A stretch of DNA of 64,000 nucleotides, from positions 1,249,001 through 1,313,000 of the forward strand of contig NZ_CP114871.1 in NCBI RefSeq assembly GCF_027474405.1, in the 5' to 3' direction. The stretch's first letter is position 1. Every line of letters begins with the position of its first letter. This document shows, piece by piece, positions 9,358-17,311 of the stretch. The notes beneath the pieces were generated by a model that made no database searches, had not been told where the DNA came from, and saw only the letters and a list, made by a program, of their open reading frames with translations. The position numbers were made by a program, and so were the translations under genes. Source of the DNA: Caulobacter sp. NIBR2454 (GTDB taxonomy: Bacteria > Pseudomonadota > Alphaproteobacteria > Caulobacterales > Caulobacteraceae).

Positions 9358-11021
9358 TTCGCGGCCCCTTCACGCTGGTAAACGCGCTTGCCGCCGACCC
9401 AGGTCTCCTGGACCTTGATCTTCCACAGATCCTTGGGCGCCATCTTGTACGGATCGGCGTCGAGGATCAGGAAGTCGGCCCACTTGCCCGTCTCCAGATT
9501 GCCAAACTTGCCCTCGCCGAACGCTGCATAGGCCGCGCCGGTGGTGAAGGAAGCCAGCGCCTCGTCTAGGGTCAGGGCCTCGCCAGGATACCAGCCGCCC
9601 AGGGGCTGATCGTTATGGTCCTGGCGGGTGACGGCGGCGTGGATGCCGAAAAAGGGGTTGGGCGCCTCGACCGGAAAATCCGAGCCGCCGGCGAACTTGG
9701 CGCCGCTGTCCAGTACGCTGCGCCAGGCATAGGCGCCCTTCATGCGGGCGGCGCCCAGCCGGTCCTCGGCCATGTTCTTGTCGGAGGTGGCGTGGGTCGG
9801 TTGCATGGAGGCGATCACCTCCAGCTTGGCGAAGCGGGGCAGATCGACGGGATCGACCACCTGCGCATGTTCGATGCGGTGGCGCAGGCCCTTGGGCCTC
9901 GAGCCGACGACGCTTTCAAAGGCGTTCAGCACCTCGGCGTTGGCCCCGTCGCCGATGGCGTGGATATTGACCTGATAGCCGCGTGAGGCGGCGCTCTGGA
10001 CCATGGCGTTCAGCTTGTCCTGCGGCAGGAACTGCAGGCCCATGTTCTTGGGATCGTCGCTATAGGGCGCCTTCAGCAGGGCCCCGCGTGAGCCGAGGGC
10101 GCCGTCCGAATAGAGCTTCACCGACTTGAGGGCGAGGCGGTCGTCGTACGTCCAGTCTATGGGCCCCTTGGGCGAGATCGCCTCCAGCGCCTCCATGCCC
10201 CCGGCCATGGCGTAGATGCGGGCGGTCAGGCGACCTTCCTTGCCGAAGCGGTCGTAGAGCGCCCAGGTCTTCGGATCGGCGCCCGCGTCGCCCACGCCCG
10301 TCAGGCCGACCTCGGCCATGATCTTGAGGGCGGCGTTGAGGGCCGCCTCCGCGTCGGCGGCGGTGGGGGCGGGGACCTTGGCGTCGACCATGTCTTGCGC
10401 CGCGTCCACGAGCACCCCGGCGGGCGAGCCGTCCGCCTTGCGCTCCACGCGACCCCCGACCGGGTCCTTGGTCGCAGCGGTGACGCCGGCCAGCTCCAAA
10501 GCCTTGGTGTTGCCCCAGCCAGCGTGCCCATCCACGCGGCCAAGCCAGACCGGCCGGTCGCTGACCACGGCGTCGATCTCGGCGGCGGTGGGGAAGCGCC
10601 CGAGCTTCCAGATTTCCTGGTTCCAGCCGCGGCCGATGATCCAGGGCTTGTCGGGATTGGCGGCGGCGTAGGCCTTCAGCCGCTGCAGCGCCTCGTCCAG
10701 GGACTTCGTGCCCGTCAGGTCCAGCGCCAGGGCTTGGAAGCCCAGGCCCATGACATGGCCGTGGGCGTCGATCAGGCCGGGGATGACGGTCCGGCCGCCG
10801 GCATCGACCATGACATCGTCCGGACCCCAGGCGATGCGCGGAACGGCCTGGGTGACCCAGGCGATCTTGCCGTCCTTGCCGATGCGCATGGTGCGGAAGG
10901 GGACCGGCTTGCCCGCGGTGTCGAACGCATAGCCGTTGGCGTTCATGACCCAGGTGTCGGCCTGGGCCGCGTTTGCGGCGAGGAGCGCGGCCCCCGCCAG
11001 GAAGATCGCCTTCAAAGTCAT
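9354..11021 (-). CDS. Secreted amidohydrolase, Amidohydro_3 (YtcJ-like) family
   Basis: 555-residue metal-dependent hydrolase with a signal peptide (GAALLAANAAQA). The order of motifs follows the Amidohydro_3 superfamily: VIPGLIDAHGHVMGLG (metal-binding HxH) near residue 85, INRIHAIGDGAN-type VNIHAIGDGANAEVL near 355, RHRIEHAQVVDP, and GSDFPVEAPNPFFGI with the catalytic Asp. The C-terminus WADFLILDADPYKM restores the small beta domain. It is longer than dihydroorotase-like members, as usual for YtcJ relatives. The natural substrate cannot be read from the sequence. It is the first gene of a two-gene unit with the duplicated-domain protein. Confidence 0.88.
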   Translation of the reverse strand: MTLKAIFLAGAALLAANAAQADTWVMNANGYAFDTAGKPVPFRTMRIGKDGKIAWVTQAVPRIAWGPDDVMVDAGGRTVIPGLIDAHGHVMGLGFQALALDLTGTKSLDEALQRLKAYAAANPDKPWIIGRGWNQEIWKLGRFPTAAEIDAVVSDRPVWLGRVDGHAGWGNTKALELAGVTAATKDPVGGRVERKADGSPAGVLVDAAQDMVDAKVPAPTAADAEAALNAALKIMAEVGLTGVGDAGADPKTWALYDRFGKEGRLTARIYAMAGGMEALEAISPKGPIDWTYDDRLALKSVKLYSDGALGSRGALLKAPYSDDPKNMGLQFLPQDKLNAMVQSAASRGYQVNIHAIGDGANAEVLNAFESVVGSRPKGLRHRIEHAQVVDPVDLPRFAKLEVIASMQPTHATSDKNMAEDRLGAARMKGAYAWRSVLDSGAKFAGGSDFPVEAPNPFFGIHAAVTRQDHNDQPLGGWYPGEALTLDEALASFTTGAAYAAFGEGKFGNLETGKWADFLILDADPYKMAPKDLWKIKVQETWVGGKRVYQREGAAK

Positions 11022-11091
11022 CGCCGCCCCTTATGGAATACCGGGTGCGACCTTAGTCACCGACCGCGCCGTGGCAATGGCGGCGAGGGGA

Positions 11092-12213
11092 TCAGCGCTT
11101 CCTGACGAACACCGTGCCGGCCGAATAGCCGGCACCGAAGCTGCAGATTAGGCCTTCGTCGCCCGCCGTGAACCCGTCGTTGTGCAGGTGGAAGGCGATG
11201 ATGGAGCCTGCCGACGAGGTGTTGGCGTACTCATCCAGGATGATGACGTTCTCGCCCGGCGCCGGATCGCGACCCAACACCTTGCGGCCGATCATCTCGT
11301 TCATGTTGATGTTGGCCTGGTGCAGCCACAGGCGCTTGAGGCCATGAGGGTCCACGCTGATGTCATTGGCGTGCTCGACGATCATCTCGCTGACCATGGG
11401 CACCACCTCGCGGAAGACCTTGCGGCCCTCCTGCACGAACAGCTTATCGCGGGCGCCGATGCCCTCTGGCGCGGTGTTGTTGAGGAAGCCGAAGTTGTTG
11501 CGGATGTTGTTGGAGAACTGCGTCTTTAGCCGCGTCCCGAGAATGTCCCAGCCCTGGCCCGCGGGGACGTCTTCGGCCCGTTCCACGATCACTGCCGTGG
11601 CCACGTCACCGAAGATGAAGTGGCTGTCGCGGTCCTTGAAGTTCAGGTGAGCCGAGCAGATCTCGGGGTTCACCATCAGCACCGCCTTGGCCGAGCCGGT
11701 GGCGATGAAGTCCGCCGCCGTCTTGATGCCGAATGTGGCCGACGAGCAGGCCACGTTCATGTCGAAGGCGAAGCCGTCGATGCCCAGGGCCTGCTGCACC
11801 TCGATGGCCATGGCCGGATAGGCGCGCTGCATGTTCGAGGCGGCGCACAGGACGGCGCCGATTTCGCTGACCGGCTTGCCCCAACGGGCGATGGCGTCCT
11901 TGGCGGCCTCGACCGCGATCTCGGCCAGGATGGAAATCTCTTCGTTTGAGCGTTCGGGGATGACCGGGCGCATGACCTCGGGGTCGATGACGCCCGTCTT
12001 GTTCATCACGAAGCGGGATTTGATTCCCGACGCCTTCTCGATGAACTCGGGGGAGGAGGGGCTCAGCGCCTGAACCTCACCCGCCTCGATGGCGGCGGCG
12101 TTGGCGGTGTTGAACCGCTCCACGAAGGTGTTGAAGGCTTCGACCAGTTCGGTGTTCGAAACGCTGTGCGGCGGGGTGTACAGCCCCGTGGCGGCGATGA
12201 CGGCTTGATGCAC
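11092..12213 (-). CDS. Beta-ketoacyl-ACP synthase III family protein
   Basis: 373-residue thiolase-fold condensing enzyme. The catalytic triad is visible: Cys156 in MNVACSSATFG, His in LWLHQANINMNEMIG and Asn in DEYANTSSAGS. It is longer than housekeeping FabH (about 320) because of an insertion after the first strand (ALSPSSPEFIEKASGIKSRFV). This places it among FabH-like synthases that may use longer acyl-CoA starters or act in fatty-acid salvage or lipid synthesis. No acyl carrier protein or partner is adjacent. It is divergent from the outer-membrane protein gene at 12440. Family assignment is firm, exact substrate unknown. Confidence 0.9.
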   Translation of the reverse strand: MHQAVIAATGLYTPPHSVSNTELVEAFNTFVERFNTANAAAIEAGEVQALSPSSPEFIEKASGIKSRFVMNKTGVIDPEVMRPVIPERSNEEISILAEIAVEAAKDAIARWGKPVSEIGAVLCAASNMQRAYPAMAIEVQQALGIDGFAFDMNVACSSATFGIKTAADFIATGSAKAVLMVNPEICSAHLNFKDRDSHFIFGDVATAVIVERAEDVPAGQGWDILGTRLKTQFSNNIRNNFGFLNNTAPEGIGARDKLFVQEGRKVFREVVPMVSEMIVEHANDISVDPHGLKRLWLHQANINMNEMIGRKVLGRDPAPGENVIILDEYANTSSAGSIIAFHLHNDGFTAGDEGLICSFGAGYSAGTVFVRKR

Positions 12214-12439
12214 GAAAGACTTCCCGACGGCGCGCGAGGGCGCGGCTCATATTGGTTTTCTGAAGCGATCAATAGCACGCCGCAGCGCGCCGTCACGTGC
12301 GCGGATGTGTCCCGGATAAGGCCGTACCGCCCCAAATAAGGCCGCAACCGCCCTGCGCAGGTCGCGTTTGGCTGCGAACCAGGGGCGTCCCGCAGGGGAC
12401 GAACTGGGGCGCTGTTCGAGTAGAGTGAGTACAATAAAA

Positions 12440-12979
12440 ATGAAGTCTCTCATGATTGCGGCTAGCGCCGCTGCTATCGCCGCCACCATCGCTCCGGTCG
12501 CGGCCAACGCCCAGATGATGGGCGAGACCACTGTCTACGGCACGGCCGGCCTGTCCCGGTCGGGCGCTGACGGCGCTGATCTCGGCGCGGTGCAGGGCCG
12601 CATCGGCGCCCGCTTCGGCCAGTATTTCGGTGTGGAAGGCGAAGCCGCCACCGGCATCGACAAGGACCACACCTACATCAACGGCGTGAAGGTCGGCGCC
12701 GACCTGAACCACCAGATCGCCGGCTATGCGGTGGGTTACGTGCCGGTCCAGCCGAACCTCGATCTGTTCGCCCGCGTCGGTTACGGCAACACCGAGATCA
12801 AGAGTTCAGTCGCTGGCATCTCGACCGAGGCGGACGGCGATTCCTGGAACTACGGGGCAGGCGCCCAGTACTTCTTCGACGAGAAGAACGGCGTCCGCGT
12901 CGACTACACCCGCCACGACTTCAAGAACGACGGCGGCAAGGCCGACGTCGCGTCCGTGGCCTACGTCCGCAAGTTCTAA
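12440..12979 (+). CDS. Small outer-membrane beta-barrel protein
   Basis: 179 residues from the ATG at 12440, which directly begins a signal peptide (MKSLMIAASAAAIAATIAPVAANA). An upstream in-frame ATG at 12368 would put 24 unlikely residues before it. The mature chain alternates polar and hydrophobic residues in about eight strands (LGAVQGRIGARFGQYFGVE, IAGYAVGYVPVQPNLDLFAR, SWNYGAGAQYFFDEKNGVR) and ends with an aromatic residue (ASVAYVRKF), the usual BAM signal. It resembles the opacity/OmpX-like beta-barrel group (PF13505-type). GAGTGAGT precedes the start. The cargo or role is unknown. Confidence 0.85.
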   Translation: MKSLMIAASAAAIAATIAPVAANAQMMGETTVYGTAGLSRSGADGADLGAVQGRIGARFGQYFGVEGEAATGIDKDHTYINGVKVGADLNHQIAGYAVGYVPVQPNLDLFARVGYGNTEIKSSVAGISTEADGDSWNYGAGAQYFFDEKNGVRVDYTRHDFKNDGGKADVASVAYVRKF

Positions 12980-12991
12980 CCTCGATCAACT

Positions 12992-13019
12992 GCTCCTCTC
13001 CCGTTCGCGGGAGGGGAGC
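12992..13019. repeat. 12-base palindrome with TTCG loop
   Basis: GCTCCTCTCCCG and CGGGAGGGGAGC form a 12-base stem (one T-G pair) around TTCG, 12 bases after the barrel-protein stop. There is no T-run. Palindromes of the CTCCYCTCCC type recur between genes in alphaproteobacteria; a degraded relative appears near 63390 in this window. It may protect the 3' end of the mRNA. Confidence 0.6.
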
Positions 13020-13089
13020 GACATTTCACCGTTCTTGACGGCGCCGTCACCTTGACGGACGGTCCTCCTTCAAGGGGAGGAAGCGTCGC

Positions 13090-13413
13090 GTGAACAAGGC
13101 GCTGCTTGTAGAGCTTTTCGGGTCGGCCCTCGCGGTGGCCGGCATGGTGGGTCTGGCCTGGTGGGCCAAGATTCCACGATCGACGCCGCCTCTGGACGAG
13201 GCGGCTGCGCGAGCCATCCTCGCTGACGATTTTCCTGACATCACGCCTGAAAATATTTGGATCGCCGATGACGGCCGCGGCGCCGTCGCCCGCGCTGGCG
13301 AACAGGCGCTGGTGCTGTTCCAACTGGGGGACAGCTATGTGGCTCGGCTTGTGGCGTGGCGCGACGACTTCATCGGCGCGACGCCCTGGCCGCCCAAGGG
13401 GGTGCGCGCATGA
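13090..13413 (+). CDS. Small membrane-anchored protein coupled to a sterol-desaturase family gene
   Basis: 107 residues from a GTG at 13090 preceded by a strong AAGGGGAGG. Residues 5-26 form one membrane helix (LVELFGSALAVAGMVGLAWW), followed by a soluble domain of about 75 residues (LDEAAARAILADDFPDI, QALVLFQLGDSYVARLVAWRDD). The stop overlaps the ATG of the next gene (ATGA), so the two are translated together. I do not recognise the domain. Its constant pairing with a membrane oxygenase would suggest an accessory subunit, but that is inference. Confidence 0.7.
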   Translation: MNKALLVELFGSALAVAGMVGLAWWAKIPRSTPPLDEAAARAILADDFPDITPENIWIADDGRGAVARAGEQALVLFQLGDSYVARLVAWRDDFIGATPWPPKGVRA

Positions 13414-14312
13414 AGCCCGCCTTCGATCCCGTCACCCTCGCCATTCCGTTCTTCGTCCTGGCCATTGTGCTGGAGATCATCCTGGCGCGTCTTGGCAAGG
13501 CCAAGGCGGCCTATGAGACCAAGGACGCCGCCACATCCCTGCTGATGGGTCTGGGCAGCAGCATCGCCGGGTTGTTCACCGCCGGTCTGATCTTCGGGGC
13601 CAGCGTATGGGTTTACCAGCATCGGCTGTTCGACATCCCGATGACGGCCATCTGGGCCTGGGTCGTGATCTTCTTCGCCGAGGACCTGACCTACTACTGG
13701 TTCCACCGGATCTCGCATGAGCGGCGGTTCTGGTGGGCCAGTCATGTAAACCACCACTCTTCGCAGCACTACAACCTGACCACCGCCCTGCGACAGACCT
13801 GGACGGGCGGGGTGGCTGGGACTTGGCTGCTATGGCTGCCGCTGAGCTTCATCGGCTTCCCGCCGGCCATGGTGGCGATCCAGAAGGGGATCAGCCTCGT
13901 CTACCAGTTCTGGATTCATACCGAGGCGGTCAAGCGCATGCCACGCTGGTTCGAGGCCGTGTTCAACACGCCCTCGCACCACCGGGTCCACCACGCCCGC
14001 AACGCGCGTTACCTGGACGCTAACTACGCCGGCATCCTGATCATCTGGGATCGCCTCTTTGGCACCTTCACGCCCGAGTTGGATGAGGAGCCTCCGCGCT
14101 ATGGACTGGTGCGCAACCTGGGCGGCTTCAACCTCTTCCACGTGGCGTTCCATGAGTGGATCGGGATTGGCAAGGACCTGATGAAGGCCCGCTCTCCGCG
14201 CGAGGTGGCCGGCTATCTGTTCGGCCCGCCCGGCTGGAGCCCGGACGGATCGCGCGACACCTCCGCCACCCTCAAGGCCAAGTGGCGGGCCCGGACGGGT
14301 CAGGGCGGTTAG
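13410..14312 (+). CDS. Sterol desaturase / fatty acid hydroxylase family protein
   Basis: 300-residue integral membrane di-iron enzyme. Several membrane helices occupy the first half (about residues 8-25, 45-70, 85-105). The histidine clusters of the family are present: YYWFHRISHERRFWWASHVNHHS supplies HxxxH and HxxHH, and FNTPSHHRVHHARN supplies the last HxxHH. Such enzymes hydroxylate or desaturate sterols, hopanoids, carotenoids or acyl chains using O2; the substrate here is not decidable. The ATG at 13410 overlaps the stop of the small membrane protein. Its stop overlaps that of the convergent regulator gene by four bases. Confidence 0.88.
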   Translation: MKPAFDPVTLAIPFFVLAIVLEIILARLGKAKAAYETKDAATSLLMGLGSSIAGLFTAGLIFGASVWVYQHRLFDIPMTAIWAWVVIFFAEDLTYYWFHRISHERRFWWASHVNHHSSQHYNLTTALRQTWTGGVAGTWLLWLPLSFIGFPPAMVAIQKGISLVYQFWIHTEAVKRMPRWFEAVFNTPSHHRVHHARNARYLDANYAGILIIWDRLFGTFTPELDEEPPRYGLVRNLGGFNLFHVAFHEWIGIGKDLMKARSPREVAGYLFGPPGWSPDGSRDTSATLKAKWRARTGQGG

Positions 14313-15295
14313 AGCAGCGGCAGGGACAGCCCCGATGCCGGCCGCGCGCTGAGCGCCTCGCGGCGGAAGCGGAACAGCTCCGCGGGCCGGCCGCCGGTCT
14401 CCACATCCAGGCGGCCGAGACCTTCCACCAGGTCGGTGCGTTCGACCACGCGGCGGAAGTTCTGCTTGTGCAGGGCCACGCCGGCGATCGCCTCCACCGT
14501 GCGCTGCAGGGTGCTGAGGGTGAATTCGGCGGGCATCAGTTCGAACACCACGGGCCGGTATTTCAGCTTCCCGCGCAGACGGCCCAGCCCGGTCGCCAGG
14601 ATGCGGCGGTGATCGGAAATCATCGGCTCGCCGAACGCTGGCGACAGTGCGGCGGGTTCAGCCGCCGGGCGGCCCTGGTCGCGCGCCAGGTCGCGGGCGG
14701 CTTCGGGGGCCAGGCCGGCCTCGTAGAGGAGTTCGTACCGCTCCAGCACCCGCTCCTCGTTCCAGGGCGCGCCGTCCAGGGCGAAGTGCAGCCGGACACG
14801 GGCCAGGCGGCCTTCATCCTGACCGGCCCAGGCGCGCAGGGCGGGGGCGAGGGCGTCGTCGATGGCGGCCGGGCGGCCTTCGCGCCAATCTTCCCAAGGG
14901 AAGAACCGCGACCACGGCGTCCAAGCGGTGTCGGCCGCCGCGCCGTCGGCGAACGGGCTGAGCGCCAGGTAACCCACCGAAACCACTCGCGCGGCGCCGG
15001 CCCCCACCTCGGCCCGAGGTGCGTCGCGGCCTTTGTCGCCGAAGGTATAGAGCTGTTCGACGTAGCCCAGTTCGAACCCGGTCTGCTGGGTCACGAAGGC
15101 GCGCAGGGCCAGTTCGAACGTACGGTCCGCGGCGGGATTGAACGGGCCAAAGGGCAGGCCGGCCAGGGTCGAGGTCCTATCCGTCAGGGCGTCGTGCGGG
15201 CGCACGGTCAGAACCACGGCCTCGCCGTCACGGATGCCGACGGTGACCGCTGACAGCCCGATGACGACCGACTGTGCGCTCGGCTCCATCATCAT
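14309..15295 (-). CDS. NrtR-like regulator: Nudix-fold domain plus winged helix
   Basis: 328 residues from the first of three consecutive ATG codons at 15295. The N-terminal part (VVIGLSAVTVGIRDGEAVVL, then LAGLPFGPFNPAADRTFELALRAFV) has the Nudix fold, but the catalytic Nudix box is degraded: the REUXEE core is missing, so it should bind and not hydrolyse. The C-terminal ~90 residues (ISDHRRILATGLGRLRGKLKY, PAEFTLSTLQRTVEAIAGVALHKQNFRRVVER) match the winged-helix domain of NrtR, which senses ADP-ribose-type ligands and controls NAD metabolism. The start overlaps the stop of the HD-domain gene, giving a coupled pair. Target genes are unknown. Confidence 0.82.
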   Translation of the reverse strand: MMMEPSAQSVVIGLSAVTVGIRDGEAVVLTVRPHDALTDRTSTLAGLPFGPFNPAADRTFELALRAFVTQQTGFELGYVEQLYTFGDKGRDAPRAEVGAGAARVVSVGYLALSPFADGAAADTAWTPWSRFFPWEDWREGRPAAIDDALAPALRAWAGQDEGRLARVRLHFALDGAPWNEERVLERYELLYEAGLAPEAARDLARDQGRPAAEPAALSPAFGEPMISDHRRILATGLGRLRGKLKYRPVVFELMPAEFTLSTLQRTVEAIAGVALHKQNFRRVVERTDLVEGLGRLDVETGGRPAELFRFRREALSARPASGLSLPLL

Positions 15296-15936
15296 TCGGT
15301 ATCGTGGGCGGCGGCGACCGGTTCGAACCCGGCGGCCTCCGACAGAACATGGAAGCGGTGGACATACCGGTCCTGCGCCTCGCGCGGAGCCTGCGGATCG
15401 ATGATCAGGTTGTAGCCCGGCGGCGGCGCGCCGAAGAAGCCGAGAGACTCCTCCACCGAGAAGCCCGCCAGCTGCGTCGCCTCGAAGAAGGCGCAGGCGC
15501 GGTCGGCCTGCTTGATCAGCTTCTTGATGTCGGCCGGAACCTTCACCGGTAGGCCAAAGCGGATATGGATGGCGTCCTCGAGCTTGGCCTCGAAGTCCTT
15601 GTAGCTGACCCCCAGCGCCGCCTTGAACGGCGAAATCATGTCGCCGATCACGTACTCTGACGCGTCGTGCAGCAGGGCGGCCAGCCGCCATTTGGGCTCC
15701 AGGTCCGGGCGGATATGGGCCGCGATTTCTTCGACCACCACCGAATGCTGGGCTACCGAGAAGCCGTGCTCGCCGACCGTCTGGCCGTTCCAGCGCGCCA
15801 CGCGAGCCAGGCCATGCGCGATGTCCTCGATCTCGATGTCCATCGGCGAGGGATCAAGCAAATCCAGGCGCCGGCCGGACAGCATTCGCTGCCAGGCCCG
15901 GGGTGGCGCTTTCGTTCTTTGCAGCCCTTTCGCCAC
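15292..15936 (-). CDS. HD-domain hydrolase, YfbR/5'-nucleotidase-like
   Basis: 214 residues from the GTG at 15936, which has AGGAA seven bases upstream; longer ORF starts lack this. The HD metal site reads VGEHGFSVAQHSVVV followed by LAALLHDASEYVIGDM, the pattern of YfbR-type nucleoside monophosphatases and related phosphohydrolases. The N-terminal segment APPRAWQRMLSGRRLDLLDP is a conserved lead-in. It is coupled to the downstream NrtR-like regulator (ATG/TGA overlap), hinting at nucleotide or NAD turnover as the shared theme. It is divergent from the stress protein gene at 16044. Confidence 0.85.
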   Translation of the reverse strand: MAKGLQRTKAPPRAWQRMLSGRRLDLLDPSPMDIEIEDIAHGLARVARWNGQTVGEHGFSVAQHSVVVEEIAAHIRPDLEPKWRLAALLHDASEYVIGDMISPFKAALGVSYKDFEAKLEDAIHIRFGLPVKVPADIKKLIKQADRACAFFEATQLAGFSVEESLGFFGAPPPGYNLIIDPQAPREAQDRYVHRFHVLSEAAGFEPVAAAHDTE

Positions 15937-15978
15937 TTGATCGTTCCTACAGTGAAGGCTGTTGGCTTGGCCTATCGG

Positions 15979-15992
15979 TTGATGAAGATCAA
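15979..15992 (+). promoter_or_regulatory. FixK/FNR-type box before the universal stress protein gene
   Basis: TTGATGAAGATCAA is a perfect TTGAT-N4-ATCAA dyad, the binding site of CRP/FNR-family regulators FixK and FnrL. Its centre is 58 bases before the ATG at 16044. Activation from -41.5 would place the transcription start near 16027, just before the ribosome binding site. It also lies 43 bases above the HD gene start and could affect that promoter too. Confidence 0.7.
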
Positions 15993-16043
15993 CGACATGC
16001 CGGTCGCCGCCCACAAGAAATGCCTCGAAGAGGAGAATGGATC

Positions 16044-16859
16044 ATGAGCTGGGCGAGGATCATGGCGCCGCTAGCCGGCGGCAAGGGCGATGAAGCGGTC
16101 CTGACCGCGGCGGCGGCGTTGGCGGGGCCCTTCGGGGCCGAGGTCGCGGCGGTGCATACCCCCGCTGACGTGGCCGACTTGATGCCCTGGATGGGCGAAG
16201 GCTTCATGGGCGGGGTGCAGATCACCGCCATCGAAAGCCTGAAGGAAGCGTCCGCCACGGGCGAGCGTGCCGCGCGTTCGGCGTTTGACGCCTGCGCCGC
16301 CAAATCCAAGACCTTCATCTCCCTGGAATCTCCTGTCTGGGCAGGCCTTTCCATGCAGGGACGCCTGTCGGACGTGGTCGTGTTCGACGACGCCGCGGCG
16401 CGTGGTCGAGGCCCTCTGGCCGAGGCCTTCCAGCAGATTGTCGCCGACGAGCAACGACCGACCATCGTTGCGCGGCCTGGCTTTAACGCCACCGGCGTCG
16501 CCCTTGTGGCCTGGGACGGCGGCAAGGAGGCCAGCCGCGCCGCGCGTACGGCCCTGCCGCTGCTGCAGAAGGCCTCGCGAGTGGTGATCTTCAGCGCGCC
16601 GACCGCGACCTCCCGCAAGTTCGATCCAGCTGACCTTCAGGCGTTCTATGCGGCCCGGGGGGTGGCGGCCGAGGTGCAGACGGGCGGGGAAGGCGGCGAC
16701 GCCGCGCCGATCCTCCTGGAGGCGGCCAGTCGGCTGGGTGCGTCCCTGCTGGTCGCGGGCGCCTTCGGGCACCCGCGTCTTCAGGAATACATCTTTGGCG
16801 GCACGACCCGCTCCCTGTTGGGAGCCGAGAACGGCCCGTCGCTGTTCCTGTCTCACTAG
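16044..16859 (+). CDS. Universal stress protein (UspA family, two-domain size)
   Basis: 271 residues. The ATG at 16044 follows GAAGAGGAG; a longer in-frame start at 15903 would run through the FixK box and is rejected. The C-terminal Usp domain ends with the classical nucleotide-loop pattern ASLLVAGAFGHPRLQEYIFGG followed by TTRSLL. The N-terminal half (WARIMAPLAGGKGDEAVLTAA) starts like a Usp domain but is divergent. Such proteins aid survival in low oxygen or stasis. The FixK-type box upstream suggests induction under oxygen limitation by FixLJ-FixK, which is inference. Confidence 0.88.
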   Translation: MSWARIMAPLAGGKGDEAVLTAAAALAGPFGAEVAAVHTPADVADLMPWMGEGFMGGVQITAIESLKEASATGERAARSAFDACAAKSKTFISLESPVWAGLSMQGRLSDVVVFDDAAARGRGPLAEAFQQIVADEQRPTIVARPGFNATGVALVAWDGGKEASRAARTALPLLQKASRVVIFSAPTATSRKFDPADLQAFYAARGVAAEVQTGGEGGDAAPILLEAASRLGASLLVAGAFGHPRLQEYIFGGTTRSLLGAENGPSLFLSH

Positions 16860-16919
16860 TCGCTGAATTCTCCGAGTTTTTGTCTCGCAATTCTCTCCAC
16901 AAGAAGAAGGGAAGACCCC

Positions 16920-17291
16920 ATGACCCTGTCACGCATCGTGATGCGCCTGGCGCGCAATCCTGGCACCGAGTTCGCTGGTGGTGACGACCATCGCGGCTAC
17001 GCGCTGACCGCGCCGCTGACCAGCGACGGCCTGCTGGACGAGGCGGCCTATTCCAAGTCGAAAGCCGAATGCACCGTTCGTCGCTTCACCCCCGACGAGG
17101 ACGCCGCCGATGGCCGCCTGGCCCGCAAAGGAAGCCGCTGGTTCTTCGACTATGACGGGCAGGATGATCTGGACGACGAACCGGTCCATCGCCTCGGCGA
17201 GCACCGGTTCGCCGTTGGGGAGTATGTGACCGTGACGGATGAGGACGGTCGCCCGCTGACCTACAAGGTGGTCGAGGTGCAGCCGGTCTGA
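16920..17291 (+). CDS. Conserved protein of unknown function
   Basis: 123 residues, soluble, no signal peptide. The N-terminus LSRIVMRLARNPGTEFAGGD and the charged middle (TPDEDAADGRLARKGSRWFF, DYDGQDDLDDEPVHRLGEH) are followed by a beta-rich end (FAVGEYVTVTDEDGRPLTYK). The look is that of a compact cytoplasmic protein found in alphaproteobacteria. AAGGGAAGACCCC precedes the ATG. It lies 60 bases after the stress protein and may be co-transcribed, which would link it to the same oxygen response. No function can be assigned. Confidence 0.72.
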   Translation: MTLSRIVMRLARNPGTEFAGGDDHRGYALTAPLTSDGLLDEAAYSKSKAECTVRRFTPDEDAADGRLARKGSRWFFDYDGQDDLDDEPVHRLGEHRFAVGEYVTVTDEDGRPLTYKVVEVQPV

Positions 17292-17311
17292 CCGGCCGCA
17301 CCCGCCCAAAC

